A stretch of 18,312 bases of DNA. Source: Gammaproteobacteria bacterium. GTDB lineage: Bacteria; Bacillota_I; Bacilli_A; Izemoplasmatales; UBA1188. The DNA is taken from contig JAILNJ010000068.1 in assembly GCA_024691665.1 (NCBI GenBank), positions 1 through 18,312 on the forward strand, in the 5' to 3' direction. Of the stretch, positions 1-8,124 are shown piece by piece. Both the position numbers and the translations under genes were made by a program. Under the pieces are notes generated by a model. It was not told the origin of the DNA. It did not search any database and was given only the letters and a program-made list of their open reading frames with translations. Within the stretch, counting starts at the first letter, position 1. Every line of letters starts with the position of its first letter.

Positions 1-713
1 CATTTATTGATAAACACTATAAAGAAGGAATTTATGAAGGTGAAGATAAATTTGCCTTTAAATATAATACTTTCGCATACGGCAATAAGGTTAAGATGGA
101 TACCTTTAAAAAGTATGGTGTACTCGCAGCCGCAGGGGATAGACATTTAGTAGAGTTCTTTCCAAATAATATGTATGCGAAAGATGAAGATACACTTAAA
201 GAGAATGGTGTATTAATTACTCCTGTCTCATATAGAATTGATAATATGAATAAAAAGATTAATGAATCAATTCTTATGGCTCTAGGCAAAAAGGAAATTG
301 AACTTAAAAGAAGTGATGAAGAAGCTATTGATATAATGAAAGCTTTACTAGGTCTTAAGACTTTAAAGACTAATGTGAACTATATCAATAATGGCCAAGT
401 AGAATACTTACCACTTGGATCCCTTGTTGAATCGAATTGTATCTTTAGTGAAAACAGTATTAAACCTCTTAAGAGTAATAATCTTCCAAAAGAGGTTGAA
501 GACTTTATTATAAGAAACACTCTAAACAACAACCTTCTTTATGAAGGTATTAAAGAAAGAGATTTAAATAAGACATTTGAATCTTTCAAGAATCAACCAT
601 TCTTAGATACTCTTACACTCGATGAAAAGAAGAGTTTATTTAAAGAAATGGTTTTAGGCACTAGAAAATATTTAGATGAGTATTACGATTTAAATAAATT
701 AGATTTAATTTAA
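1..713 (+). CDS. GH4 family glycosidase, alpha-galacturonidase (LplD)-like, 3' part only
   Basis: This is the C-terminal part of a glycoside hydrolase family 4 enzyme; the reading frame is open from the first full codon at base 3, so the 5' end lies outside the window. At least 236 residues are present. Around bases 111-170 it encodes GVLAAAGDRHLVEFFPNN, the conserved GH4 block, and later GQVEYLPLGSLVESN, the GH4 segment usually written GQIPNLPxGxxVExN. GH4 enzymes use NAD and a divalent metal and cleave alpha- or beta-glycosides by redox elimination; the NAD-binding N-terminus and the metal-binding Cys/His motifs would be upstream and cannot be checked. The methionine at 96 is internal to a conserved run and is not the start. 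The LplD/galacturonidase assignment, rather than another GH4 specificity, is inferred from the pectin-degrading neighbours. The next gene follows 9 nt later. Confidence 0.8.
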   Translation, partial: FIDKHYKEGIYEGEDKFAFKYNTFAYGNKVKMDTFKKYGVLAAAGDRHLVEFFPNNMYAKDEDTLKENGVLITPVSYRIDNMNKKINESILMALGKKEIELKRSDEEAIDIMKALLGLKTLKTNVNYINNGQVEYLPLGSLVESNCIFSENSIKPLKSNNLPKEVEDFIIRNTLNNNLLYEGIKERDLNKTFESFKNQPFLDTLTLDEKKSLFKEMVLGTRKYLDEYYDLNKLDLI

Positions 714-722
714 GGAGGTTTT

Positions 723-1859
723 ATGAATATCATTGATAAATATATTGATTATTTAGTAGATAATTCTGCGCCTGATAAACTTCTTTGGAATAAAGAAGCT
801 TTAACTCAAGGTAAGGCACCTAGCTGGAACTACATCGATGGATGTATGATGAACTGTCTACTTGAATTATCAAATATCACTAAAAATGATAAATATTATA
901 ACTTCGTAAAATCTTACGTGGACTATTTTGTCTCTAAAGACGGATCAATTAAAGGATATGAAATAGAAAAATATGCATTAGATGACATCTGCGCATCAAG
1001 AATTCTATTTAGTATCTATGAAAAAGAAAAAGATCCTAAGTATTTAGACGCAATTAAATTCACTTACTCTCAAATATTAAATCAACCTAAGACAAAAGAA
1101 GGCAACTTCTTCCATAAGAAAATCTATCCAAACCAAGTTTGGCTTGATGGATTCTATATGGTTATGCCTTTCTACACTAAATATATAAATATGTTTATGA
1201 ATCGTGATTATAGTGATGTCATTCATATGTATAAGACAATGGATTCTCATATGTATGACCCTAAAATTAAACTCTATTATCACGGATATGATGAATCAAA
1301 AGAATCATTCTGGGCAAACAAAGTTACTGGACTTTCTAAGTCATTCTGGCTTAGGGCTGAAGGTTGGTTCTTAACTAGCTTAGTTGATATTTATGAAGAT
1401 ATCCTAAATATAGATTCAAGAGCTTACATTAAAGAACTCTACAATAAAGCTATTAAAGGAATCTTAAAATATCTAAATAAAAAAGAGAATATGTTCTATC
1501 AAGTAATTAATGAAGGAAAGAGGGAGGGTAACTATCTTGAAACTTCTGGAAGCTCAATGGTCGCATATTCAATTCTTAAAGCCGTAAGACTTGGAATCCT
1601 TCCTAAATCATATAAAAGGATTGGACTCAAGATCTTTAATGGAATTAAGAATAAATACTTAACTGAAAAAGACGGAACTATTTCACTTGGTGGAATCTGT
1701 CTAGTCGCAGGACTTGGTCCTGAAAATAATAAAAGAAGAGATGGCACATTCGAATATTATATAAGTGAGCCTGTGGTAAGTGATGAATCTAAAGGAATTG
1801 CCCCATTCATCATGGCTTACCTTGAGGTTAAGAGGCAAGAAAATGAAAATAGGAATTAG
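723..1859 (+). CDS. Unsaturated rhamnogalacturonyl hydrolase, GH105 (YteR/YesR-like)
   Basis: A 378-residue protein of the GH105 (GH88-related) alpha/alpha-barrel family. These enzymes hydrate the 4,5-unsaturated galacturonic acid that lyases leave at the non-reducing end of pectin or rhamnogalacturonan oligosaccharides, releasing it from the chain. Diagnostic features are WLDG at residues 140-143, in which D142 matches the catalytic Asp143 of B. subtilis YteR, the segment FWLRAEGWFLTSLVDI, equivalent to the family's FWxRGxGWxxxAL block, and ETSGSSMVAYSILKAVRLG. Length is normal for the family. There is no signal peptide, so it acts in the cytoplasm. The start ATG has a near-perfect AAGGAGG at 712-718 that overlaps the stop of the GH4 gene. 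Its own 3' end overlaps the next gene by 17 nt. Confidence 0.9.
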   Translation: MNIIDKYIDYLVDNSAPDKLLWNKEALTQGKAPSWNYIDGCMMNCLLELSNITKNDKYYNFVKSYVDYFVSKDGSIKGYEIEKYALDDICASRILFSIYEKEKDPKYLDAIKFTYSQILNQPKTKEGNFFHKKIYPNQVWLDGFYMVMPFYTKYINMFMNRDYSDVIHMYKTMDSHMYDPKIKLYYHGYDESKESFWANKVTGLSKSFWLRAEGWFLTSLVDIYEDILNIDSRAYIKELYNKAIKGILKYLNKKENMFYQVINEGKREGNYLETSGSSMVAYSILKAVRLGILPKSYKRIGLKIFNGIKNKYLTEKDGTISLGGICLVAGLGPENNKRRDGTFEYYISEPVVSDESKGIAPFIMAYLEVKRQENENRN

Positions 1860-2685
1860 AGCTCATGACTTATATAAAGGTGATATAGATAGTCTATTTA
1901 AATCACTAAAAGAGAATGGATTTAACTATACTCAACTTGTTACTTATAAAGCTATTGAAGGCGATGATTCAATTCTATCTTTAGAAAAAGCTTTAAAGAT
2001 TAAAGAAGTTGAAAATAAATATAAAGTTGAAGTCGCAATGCTTGGTGCATACTTCAACCCAGTTCATAGTAATAAGACTCTAGTTAGGTCAACTGTTGAA
2101 AGATTCAAAAGCCATCTTAAATACGCGAGTCTCGCAGGCGTAAAATATGTTGGATCTGAGACAGGCTCATACAATGATGATAAATGGACTTATAACCCTA
2201 AAAATAGAACTGAAGAAGGATATCTAGAATCATATAACGTATTTAAAGATTTAGTATTATACGCAAAAGATTTAGATGTGAACCTTGCTATTGAAGGCGC
2301 ATATGGTCATGTGATGTATGAACCAAAAAGATTATTAAGACTCTTAAATGATTTAGACAAAGTAGCTCCTGGTAAGGTATCTATCATAGTTGATTTATAT
2401 AACTACTTAGATATATCTAATCATGAAAAGAGATATGAAATATTTGATGAATGTTTAAACCTATTTAAAGATAGAATCGTAATATTTCATTTAAAAGATT
2501 ACATAGTAAAAGAAAACAAGCTTGTTCAAGTAGGACTTGGAGAAGGTTTAATAGATTATTCAAAAATCATCCCAAAGATTATCACGAATAATCCTAATGC
2601 TTACTTAATATTCGAAGGAGTGTTAGGGGATGATATTAAAAAATCAAAAGAATATATAGAGAGGTTAATATATGGCACAAAATAA
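1843..2685 (+). CDS. Sugar isomerase/epimerase-like TIM-barrel protein (xylose isomerase-like, AP endonuclease 2 fold)
   Basis: A 280-residue protein starting MKIGIRAHDL. It resembles the xylose isomerase-like TIM barrel family, which includes sugar (phosphate) isomerases and epimerases. The four acidic or histidine positions that bind the metal in this fold can be placed: Glu in LAIEGAYGHV, Asp in IIVDLYNYL, His in IVIFHLKDYI and Glu in LIFEGVLGD. A longer frame opens with GTG at 1780, but that would add about 20 residues overlapping the GH105 gene, and the barrel's first strand begins exactly at the ATG at 1843, which has AGAGG 7 nt upstream. Its substrate cannot be read from sequence. Its place between GH105 and the uronate genes suggests isomerisation or epimerisation of a uronate or keto-sugar, possibly one of the steps with no recognisable enzyme here. 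It overlaps the regulator gene by 14 nt. Confidence 0.75.
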   Translation: MKIGIRAHDLYKGDIDSLFKSLKENGFNYTQLVTYKAIEGDDSILSLEKALKIKEVENKYKVEVAMLGAYFNPVHSNKTLVRSTVERFKSHLKYASLAGVKYVGSETGSYNDDKWTYNPKNRTEEGYLESYNVFKDLVLYAKDLDVNLAIEGAYGHVMYEPKRLLRLLNDLDKVAPGKVSIIVDLYNYLDISNHEKRYEIFDECLNLFKDRIVIFHLKDYIVKENKLVQVGLGEGLIDYSKIIPKIITNNPNAYLIFEGVLGDDIKKSKEYIERLIYGTK

Positions 2686-3439
2686 GGCAGTTGTTAAAGC
2701 TTTAAAAATACTTGAATACATTTCAAAATCAAAAGATGGAGTAACTCTATCTGAAATAGCTAAGGAACTTGATATGCCTAAAGCTACAACTTTTGATATT
2801 TTAAAAGCTTTATACCAAGAAGATGCAATTTATTATAAGAATGAGAAAACTAAGACTTATGTTATTGGTTCTAAGATGTTCACTATTGGTGAAAAATACA
2901 TCAAGAACTCTAACTTCATTGAGTTCTCTCAAGAATTATTAAAAGACTTCGCTAATAAATATAATGCGACATGTTTTGCTACTAAGAGAATTGGTAGAAC
3001 TATCTCATATATTTATAAATATGAAAGTCCAAGAGTAAGACTATTCACTGAAAGTGTCGGTGATGCATTCCCTCTTTATAATTCTGCCGCAGGTCTTACA
3101 TTCTTAGCTTTCACTACTAATGAAAAGAGAAAAGACTTAATCGATAGAATGATTAAGAAAGATTTCAATGGTAACGCTAATGATTTAAGACTCAAAAAGA
3201 TGAAAGAAGAGATTGAAAAGATTCAATCTGTAGGTTGCTACATCTCAAATGGTGTACACGATAAACTTACATTTGAAGTAGCTTGCCCTGTATTTAACTT
3301 CGAATCTAAAGAAAGCGGTGTTTTATACGCTAGTAGAGTAGTATTCGATGATAATGAAAGTGATCTTGAAAGTAAATGCATTAAAGAATTCACTAATATC
3401 GCTAAGACTGTGTCTAAGAGACAAGGGTATCAAGAATGA
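2672..3439 (+). CDS. IclR-family transcriptional regulator (KdgR-like)
   Basis: A 255-residue DNA-binding regulator of the IclR family. Residues 1-60 form the winged helix-turn-helix, with LSEIAKELDMPKATTFDIL at about 26-44 as helix-turn-helix and recognition helix; residues 75-250 match the IclR effector-binding domain, including NSAAGLTFLAF and the Cys-containing AGxA-like region typical of the family. IclR members called KdgR repress pectin and uronate genes in enterobacteria and respond to 2-keto-3-deoxygluconate; that ligand is a reasonable guess here from context only. AGAGAGG at 2658-2664 precedes the ATG. The gene sits inside the operon it probably controls, overlapping its neighbours by 14 nt upstream and 4 nt (ATGA) downstream, which would give autoregulation. 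A possible operator is the palindrome at 8009-8023. Confidence 0.88.
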   Translation: MAQNKAVVKALKILEYISKSKDGVTLSEIAKELDMPKATTFDILKALYQEDAIYYKNEKTKTYVIGSKMFTIGEKYIKNSNFIEFSQELLKDFANKYNATCFATKRIGRTISYIYKYESPRVRLFTESVGDAFPLYNSAAGLTFLAFTTNEKRKDLIDRMIKKDFNGNANDLRLKKMKEEIEKIQSVGCYISNGVHDKLTFEVACPVFNFESKESGVLYASRVVFDDNESDLESKCIKEFTNIAKTVSKRQGYQE

Positions 3440-4908
3440 AAGAATATATAAAGATTAATGAAAACGATAATGTAATCATTGCTCTTTGCGATATGGTTAA
3501 AGGTGATCAAGTTGAAAACATTACTCTTCTTGAAGACATAAGAAGAGGACACAAGATCGCTTTAAAAGATATCAAAGTTAATGAACACATTATCAAATAT
3601 GGTCATGTGATTGCTATAGCTACTAAAGATATTAAGAAAGGTTCGTGGGTTCACACTCATAACGTTAAGACTACTTTAGATAGTGAAGACAGAAAGTTCA
3701 CTTATAACCCTAAGTTTAATGAAGTAAAACTAGAAGAAGATATTAAGGTTAAAGCTTACAAAAGAGATAATGGCCTTGTTGGAATTAGAAATGAACTATT
3801 CATAGTTCCAACTGTAGGCTGTGTTAATGGTGAGGCTAAAAACTTAGAAAAGAGATTCTTAAGTCTACACCAAGACTTATCTATTGATGGAGTACACGCT
3901 ATCACTCATCCATATGGCTGTAGCCAAATGGGTGATGATAAAGAAAATACTAAAGAATCACTCGCTGACATTATTCTTAATCCTAATGCTGGTGGAGTAC
4001 TTGTTATTGGACTTGGCTGTGAAGAAAACCAAATTGGTGAACTTGAAAAATGTTTAGGTTCATATAATCCTAAACGTATAAAGTTTATGGAAATCCAAAA
4101 AGTATTAGATGATGAAGAGGCAGGACTTAAACTTCTTGAAGAAATCTATTCTGAAATGAAGGATGATAAGAGAGAATTAGTTTCTTTATCTAACATAAGA
4201 GTTGGACTTGAATGTGGTGGCTCAGATGGTTTATCTGGAATTACCGCAAATCCACTAATTGGACTATTCAGTGATTTCATCATTAAACATGGTGGTACTA
4301 CAGTTTTAACTGAAGTTCCAGAAATGTTTGGTGCTGAAGATGTTTTACTTAATAGATGTATTAATAAAGATGTTTACGACAAACTCTTATATATCATCGA
4401 CGATTTTAAAGATTACTATAGAAGAAACAATCAAGTAATCTTTGAAAACCCATCTCCAGGAAATAAGGAAGGTGGAATTACAACACTTGAAGATAAATCT
4501 TGTGGATGCGTTGAAAAGGGTGGACAAAGTCCAGTAGTAGACGTGCTCGCTCATACTGAAAGAGTTAAGAAGAATGGACTAAACGTACTATCTGGCCCAG
4601 GAAATGATCTAGTCGCAACTACTGCGCTTATGATGAGTGGATGTCAATTAGTGTTATTCTCAACTGGTAGAGGTACACCGCTTGGTTCATTTATCCCAGT
4701 AGTAAAGATTTCTACAAACACAGATTTGTATAATAGAAAACCACATTGGATTGATTTTGATAGTGGATTAATTAATAACGATAATAAAGAAGAAGTATTA
4801 AAAGATTTCATTAAATATATCATTGATGTAATTGAAGGAAAACAAACTAAAGCTGAAATTAATGATATTAGAGAAATTGCAATATTTAAAAGAGGAGTTA
4901 CTTTATAA
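3436..4908 (+). CDS. uxaA: Altronate dehydratase
   Basis: UxaA dehydrates D-altronate to 2-keto-3-deoxygluconate in the hexuronate pathway. The 490-residue length is full size. The N-terminal SAF domain (about residues 1-90) contains the GHVIAIATKDIKKGSWVHTHN segment in pieces, followed by the catalytic dehydratase domains with RDNGLVGIRNELFIVPTVGC, HPYGCSQMGDD at 158-168, GLGCEENQ, GLECGGSDGLSGITANP starting at residue 257, and STGRGTPLGS near residue 410. Cysteines in these motifs (for example C162, C260) fit the iron-dependent family. The start codon overlaps the regulator stop as ATGA, and the stop overlaps the uxaC start as TAATG. The enzyme needs altronate, made by tagaturonate reductase (UxaB), which is not present in this window. 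Confidence 0.95.
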   Translation: MKEYIKINENDNVIIALCDMVKGDQVENITLLEDIRRGHKIALKDIKVNEHIIKYGHVIAIATKDIKKGSWVHTHNVKTTLDSEDRKFTYNPKFNEVKLEEDIKVKAYKRDNGLVGIRNELFIVPTVGCVNGEAKNLEKRFLSLHQDLSIDGVHAITHPYGCSQMGDDKENTKESLADIILNPNAGGVLVIGLGCEENQIGELEKCLGSYNPKRIKFMEIQKVLDDEEAGLKLLEEIYSEMKDDKRELVSLSNIRVGLECGGSDGLSGITANPLIGLFSDFIIKHGGTTVLTEVPEMFGAEDVLLNRCINKDVYDKLLYIIDDFKDYYRRNNQVIFENPSPGNKEGGITTLEDKSCGCVEKGGQSPVVDVLAHTERVKKNGLNVLSGPGNDLVATTALMMSGCQLVLFSTGRGTPLGSFIPVVKISTNTDLYNRKPHWIDFDSGLINNDNKEEVLKDFIKYIIDVIEGKQTKAEINDIREIAIFKRGVTL

Positions 4909-6320
4909 TGAAAAAGTTTTTAGGAGAAGACTTTACACTCGATACTAAAACTGCAAGAGTTTTATACGAGAAATACGCAAAAGATATGCCAATCATTGAC
5001 TATCATTGCCACTTAGTACCAAAGGATATCTATGAAGATAGAAAGTTCAAAGATATTACTGAAGTATGGCTAGTTGATGGACACTATGGTGACCACTATA
5101 AATGGAGAGCTGAAAGAGCTAATGGTGTATCTGAAGAATTTATCACAGGAAATAAATCAAACAAAGAAAAGTTCTTTAAGTGGGCTGAAACAGTACCATA
5201 TACAATTGGAAACCCACTATATATTTGGACACATCTTGAACTTAGACGTTATTTTGGAATAACTAAATTACTTTCAAAAGATACTGCGGAAGAAATTTGG
5301 AATGAATGCAATAAGAAACTTGAAACTCTTACTGCAAGACGTATGATTGAAATGAATAACGTTAAAGTAGTATGCACTACAGATGATCCTGTTGATTCAC
5401 TTGAATACCATCTCTTAATGAAAGAAGATAAAACTTTAAAGTTTAAAGTTCTTCCAGCATTTAGACCTGATAAGGCAATCAATTTTGAAAATGAAGAATT
5501 CTTATCTTGGCTTAAGAAGCTTGAAGAAAGATGCGGTAAGAAGATTAATTCACTAGACGCATTCTTAAAATGCTTAAGTGATAGAATTGATTTCTTCCAC
5601 GAAGTTGGTTCAAGAGTATCTGACCACGCACTTGATGAAGTGCTCTATCTTGATGCAACAGAAGATGAAGTAAAAGAAATCTTTAAAAAGAGATTAAACA
5701 ATGAATCTTTAACTAAAGATGAAATAGCTAAGTATCATGGATTCCTCTTACTATTCTTTGGAAGAGAATATTCTAAACATTCTTGGGCTCAACAATATCA
5801 CATTAGTGCTAAGAGAAACAATAACTCTAAAGCTATGAGAGAACTTGGTCCTGATACAGGATATGATTCAATCAATGATACTAATATCGTTCTAAGTTTA
5901 TCTAAATTAATGGATAGACTTGATAGTGAAGGATCACTACCTAAGACAATTCTTTATTCATTAAACCCAAGAGACAACGTTACTCTTGCGACTTTATGTA
6001 ACTGTTTCAATGATGGCAAGACTAGAGGCAAGATTCAACTTGGTTCTGGTTGGTGGTTCAATGATCAAAAACATGGTATGGAAGACCAAATGAAGACTTT
6101 ATCTGATATGGGCTTAATCAGTAACTTTGTTGGTATGCTCACAGATTCAAGAAGCTTCCTTTCATATCCAAGACATGAATACTTTAGAAGAATTCTATGT
6201 AACCACTTCGGTAACCTAATTGAAAATGGTGAATACCCTAACAATATTGAATTTGTAGGACAAATTGTAAGAAATATCTGCTTTAATAACGCAAAAGAAT
6301 ACTTTGGAGTTGATGCATAA
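4908..6320 (+). CDS. uxaC: Glucuronate/galacturonate isomerase
   Basis: UxaC converts D-galacturonate to D-tagaturonate and D-glucuronate to D-fructuronate, the first cytoplasmic step of hexuronate use. The 470-residue protein is full length. It carries the metal-binding HCH at residues 33-35 in PIIDYHCHL, then VVCTTDDPVDSLEYH, NNNSKAMRELGPDTGYDSI, GSGWWFNDQKHGMEDQM and SRSFLSYPRHEYFRRILC, all near-invariant blocks of the amidohydrolase-superfamily uronate isomerases. Translation is coupled to uxaA by a 1-nt TAATG overlap, with AGAGGAG at 4891-4897 as ribosome binding site inside uxaA. It follows uxaA directly and supplies tagaturonate from the galacturonate released by the upstream glycosidases. 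Confidence 0.97.
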   Translation: MKKFLGEDFTLDTKTARVLYEKYAKDMPIIDYHCHLVPKDIYEDRKFKDITEVWLVDGHYGDHYKWRAERANGVSEEFITGNKSNKEKFFKWAETVPYTIGNPLYIWTHLELRRYFGITKLLSKDTAEEIWNECNKKLETLTARRMIEMNNVKVVCTTDDPVDSLEYHLLMKEDKTLKFKVLPAFRPDKAINFENEEFLSWLKKLEERCGKKINSLDAFLKCLSDRIDFFHEVGSRVSDHALDEVLYLDATEDEVKEIFKKRLNNESLTKDEIAKYHGFLLLFFGREYSKHSWAQQYHISAKRNNNSKAMRELGPDTGYDSINDTNIVLSLSKLMDRLDSEGSLPKTILYSLNPRDNVTLATLCNCFNDGKTRGKIQLGSGWWFNDQKHGMEDQMKTLSDMGLISNFVGMLTDSRSFLSYPRHEYFRRILCNHFGNLIENGEYPNNIEFVGQIVRNICFNNAKEYFGVDA

Positions 6321-7030
6321 TGAACCTTATATTTATAGGTGATTCTTTAATGCAATATAATGATGAATCTACCTATCCACAAACAGGTTGGCCTCAAGGA
6401 CTAAAAGATTTTATTAAAGATGGGATTAAAGTATTAAATTTTGCCCACAATGGCGCAAGTACTAAATCTATTCAAGATCTTGGCTTCTACTCTAATGCAA
6501 TAAACTCTATAGAAAAAGGTGACTATGTATTTATCAGCTTTGGACACAATGATGAAAAGGTTCAAAGCCCTGAAAGATATACAAGACCATTTAATGAATA
6601 TCAAGATAATCTAAGAAAGTTTATTGATGAATCAAGAGAAAGAGGTGCAACTCCAATACTTTTAACTCCAATTTATAGAAGAATATTTAAAGATGGAGTA
6701 ATTGCGGATGGCGTATTTGGTGAATACCCTAAGGCAATGAAAGAAGTTGCGAAAGAAAAAGATGTATATCTAATCGATATGACAACTCTGGTTAAAGACT
6801 TCTACTCAAAAGTAGGAGATGAAGCATCTAAGAGATTTGTAATGAACTTTGCTAAAGGAATATATGAGAATTACCCAGAAGGTAAAGAAGATAACACCCA
6901 CTTAAGACCTGAAGGCGCAAAACTCATAGATACCATCGTATTAAAACAATTAGTAAAAGATAATCATTATTTAAAAACAATTATTAAAGACGAATTAATA
7001 AATAATTTAAATGAAAAGCAATATTATTAA
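6320..7030 (+). CDS. SGNH hydrolase, rhamnogalacturonan acetylesterase-like (CE12 type)
   Basis: A 236-residue serine esterase of the GDSL/SGNH family. All four blocks are visible: GDS at residues 7-9 (nucleophile S9), NG at 43-44, GHND at 75-78 and DNTH at 191-194 (catalytic D191 and H194). The arrangement, with GHND followed by a long PYRRIFKDG-like region, resembles rhamnogalacturonan acetylesterases (RhgT/YesT/YxiM), which remove acetyl groups from galacturonate residues of the rhamnogalacturonan backbone. The block I Ser is seven residues after the start and there is no signal peptide, so it is cytoplasmic, unlike secreted members. The start overlaps uxaC by 1 nt (TAATG) and the end overlaps the pectin esterase gene by 20 nt. 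The exact acyl substrate is inferred from context. Confidence 0.85.
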   Translation: MNLIFIGDSLMQYNDESTYPQTGWPQGLKDFIKDGIKVLNFAHNGASTKSIQDLGFYSNAINSIEKGDYVFISFGHNDEKVQSPERYTRPFNEYQDNLRKFIDESRERGATPILLTPIYRRIFKDGVIADGVFGEYPKAMKEVAKEKDVYLIDMTTLVKDFYSKVGDEASKRFVMNFAKGIYENYPEGKEDNTHLRPEGAKLIDTIVLKQLVKDNHYLKTIIKDELINNLNEKQYY

Positions 7031-7889
7031 GATTACACCAGATACATCGATATGTGATTCATTATCTAAGATAGGCAAACATATGCATAATGAATTACAT
7101 ATTATGCCAGGTGTATATCATGAAAAGATTAAAATCAAAGCTAATAATCTTAAAATTGTAGGAATAGGTAAAAAGGAAGATGTTGTCATTGAATATGATG
7201 ATTATTCTAAAAAACTTCATGAAGATGGCCTAGAATACAATACTTTCAGGACATATACATTAATGGTTATAGGTAAAAACATTGAAATCGAAAACTTAAC
7301 TATTAAGAATACATCTCCTGTAGGTAAAGAATATGGTCAACAAGTTGCGCTTCATTTAATTGGAGATAATATTCATTTAAGAAACGTGAATATAATGTCT
7401 CACCAAGATACTTTATTTTTAGGTCCTCTACCTAAAGATTTAGTTAAAAGGTATGAAGGATTCTTGAGTGTTGATGAAAGAATAATTCCTTTAAGAAGAA
7501 GAATCTATATTGATGATTCATATATTGAAGGAGATATCGATTTCATCTTTGGATCTGCAAATACTTACTTTAATAATACAGAGTTCCATTCGCTTAAAAG
7601 ACCTGGATATGTATTTGCCCCATCCACTTATAAGAATAATTCTGGATTTACAGTTAATAACTCAATATTTACTGGAGAATCTAAAACTCCGAATGCATAT
7701 TTAGCCAGACCTTGGAGAGAATATGCTAGGGTAAAGATACTAAATTCGAAATACGAGAATCATATTCATGATGAGGGGTTCTCAATCTGGGATGGTACAA
7801 ATAGACATAAAACAAGTACATTTTATGAAGAGAATTCTTCCTATATTGATGGCCACAAGGCTGTTAGAGACAAAAAAGTTGTTCAATAA
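7011..7889 (+). CDS. Pectin methylesterase (CE8), apparently cytoplasmic
   Basis: A 292-residue right-handed beta-helix enzyme that removes methyl esters from galacturonate. The family motifs are present: GQQVAL at 109-114, SHQDTLF at 130-136 with acid/base D133, GDIDFIFGSA at 174-183 with nucleophile D177, and LARPWREYARV at 231-241 with R233 and W235. Between D133 and D177 there is an inserted loop (LGPLPKDLV...), seen also in a bacterial subgroup with HQDTLFxGPLP. No signal peptide precedes the first beta-strands, so it should act in the cytoplasm on imported oligosaccharides. The ATG lies within the previous gene and has no clear Shine-Dalgarno sequence, so it probably relies on translational coupling. 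It is the last gene of the catabolic operon, and its stop codon lies in the stem of a hairpin. Confidence 0.9.
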   Translation: MKSNIIKITPDTSICDSLSKIGKHMHNELHIMPGVYHEKIKIKANNLKIVGIGKKEDVVIEYDDYSKKLHEDGLEYNTFRTYTLMVIGKNIEIENLTIKNTSPVGKEYGQQVALHLIGDNIHLRNVNIMSHQDTLFLGPLPKDLVKRYEGFLSVDERIIPLRRRIYIDDSYIEGDIDFIFGSANTYFNNTEFHSLKRPGYVFAPSTYKNNSGFTVNNSIFTGESKTPNAYLARPWREYARVKILNSKYENHIHDEGFSIWDGTNRHKTSTFYEENSSYIDGHKAVRDKKVVQ

Positions 7890-7923
7890 TCGAAAATAGC
7901 CGTTCGACATTATGAACAATTTT
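7875..7923 (+). terminator. Possible intrinsic terminator overlapping the end of the pectin esterase gene
   Basis: An interrupted stem pairs 7875-7885 with 7913-7923 (core TTGTTCA/TGAACAA) and, after an internal loop, TCGAA at 7890-7894 with TTCGA at 7903-7907. The right arm runs into TTTT at 7920-7923. The stop TAA (7887-7889) lies inside the hairpin. The T-run is short and partly paired, so termination may be incomplete and some read-through into the transporter operon is possible. Confidence 0.45.
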
Positions 7924-7983
7924 GGCTAAAAAAGCTCCTAAAACGCCTAAAATCATATAAAACACTAAAAAATAATAAATTTT

Positions 7984-8035
7984 TTGTATCATTTGAAAAA
8001 ATTGATGAAAAACTATTAGTTTTAATTTGATACAA
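7984..8035. repeat. 8-bp inverted repeat flanking the promoter palindrome
   Basis: TTGTATCA at 7984-7991 and TGATACAA at 8028-8035 are exact reverse complements separated by 36 bp. The right arm coincides with the extended -10 element. The arms could be paired binding sites of a dimeric or looping regulator, but 8-bp repeats arise by chance in AT-rich DNA, so function is uncertain. Confidence 0.4.
8009..8023. promoter_or_regulatory. Candidate operator palindrome upstream of the transporter operon
   Basis: AAAACTATTAGTTTT is a perfect 15-bp palindrome (7-bp arms around T8016). It occupies the place of the -35 element and spacer of the promoter whose extended -10 is at 8028-8036, so a protein bound there would block RNA polymerase. 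The IclR-family regulator encoded at 2672-3439 is the obvious candidate, as IclR proteins bind palindromes of about this size. That link is inference; no second copy was noticed in the window. Confidence 0.45.
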
Positions 8036-8036
8036 T
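8028..8036 (+). promoter_or_regulatory. Extended -10 promoter of the transporter operon
   Basis: TGATACAAT matches the TGnTATAAT extended -10 consensus with one change (TACAAT). No good -35 is found 16-18 bp upstream, as is usual for extended -10 promoters. Transcription would start near 8043, giving a leader of about 110 nt before the ATG at 8154. Other weak AT-rich -10-like stretches exist downstream, such as TAAAAT at 8102-8107. Confidence 0.45.
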
Positions 8037-8124
8037 AAGGTGTAAAAATATGCACAAATTTGCTTATTAATATTATAAATATTAAATAAAAGACATTGTA
8101 GTAAAATATATTTTTTGAAATAAA

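Noticed and set aside
96..98. ATG at 96 as the start of the first gene
   Set aside because: The frame is open back to base 3 and the GH4-conserved sequence spans this methionine, so the gene is truncated by the window edge.
1077..1747. Minus-strand frames inside the GH105 gene
   Set aside because: They are shadows of a well-supported gene and show no domain or ribosome binding site.
1780..1842. N-terminal extension of the TIM-barrel protein from a GTG at 1780
   Set aside because: It lies inside the GH105 gene, has no matching barrel sequence, and the ATG at 1843 has a good ribosome binding site and begins at the first beta-strand.
3436..3439. TGA read as tryptophan (Mycoplasma code)
   Set aside because: Conserved tryptophans in UxaC, GH105 and the esterase are TGG, and TGA acts as a stop at 3437-3439 and 17600-17602 at sensible protein ends.
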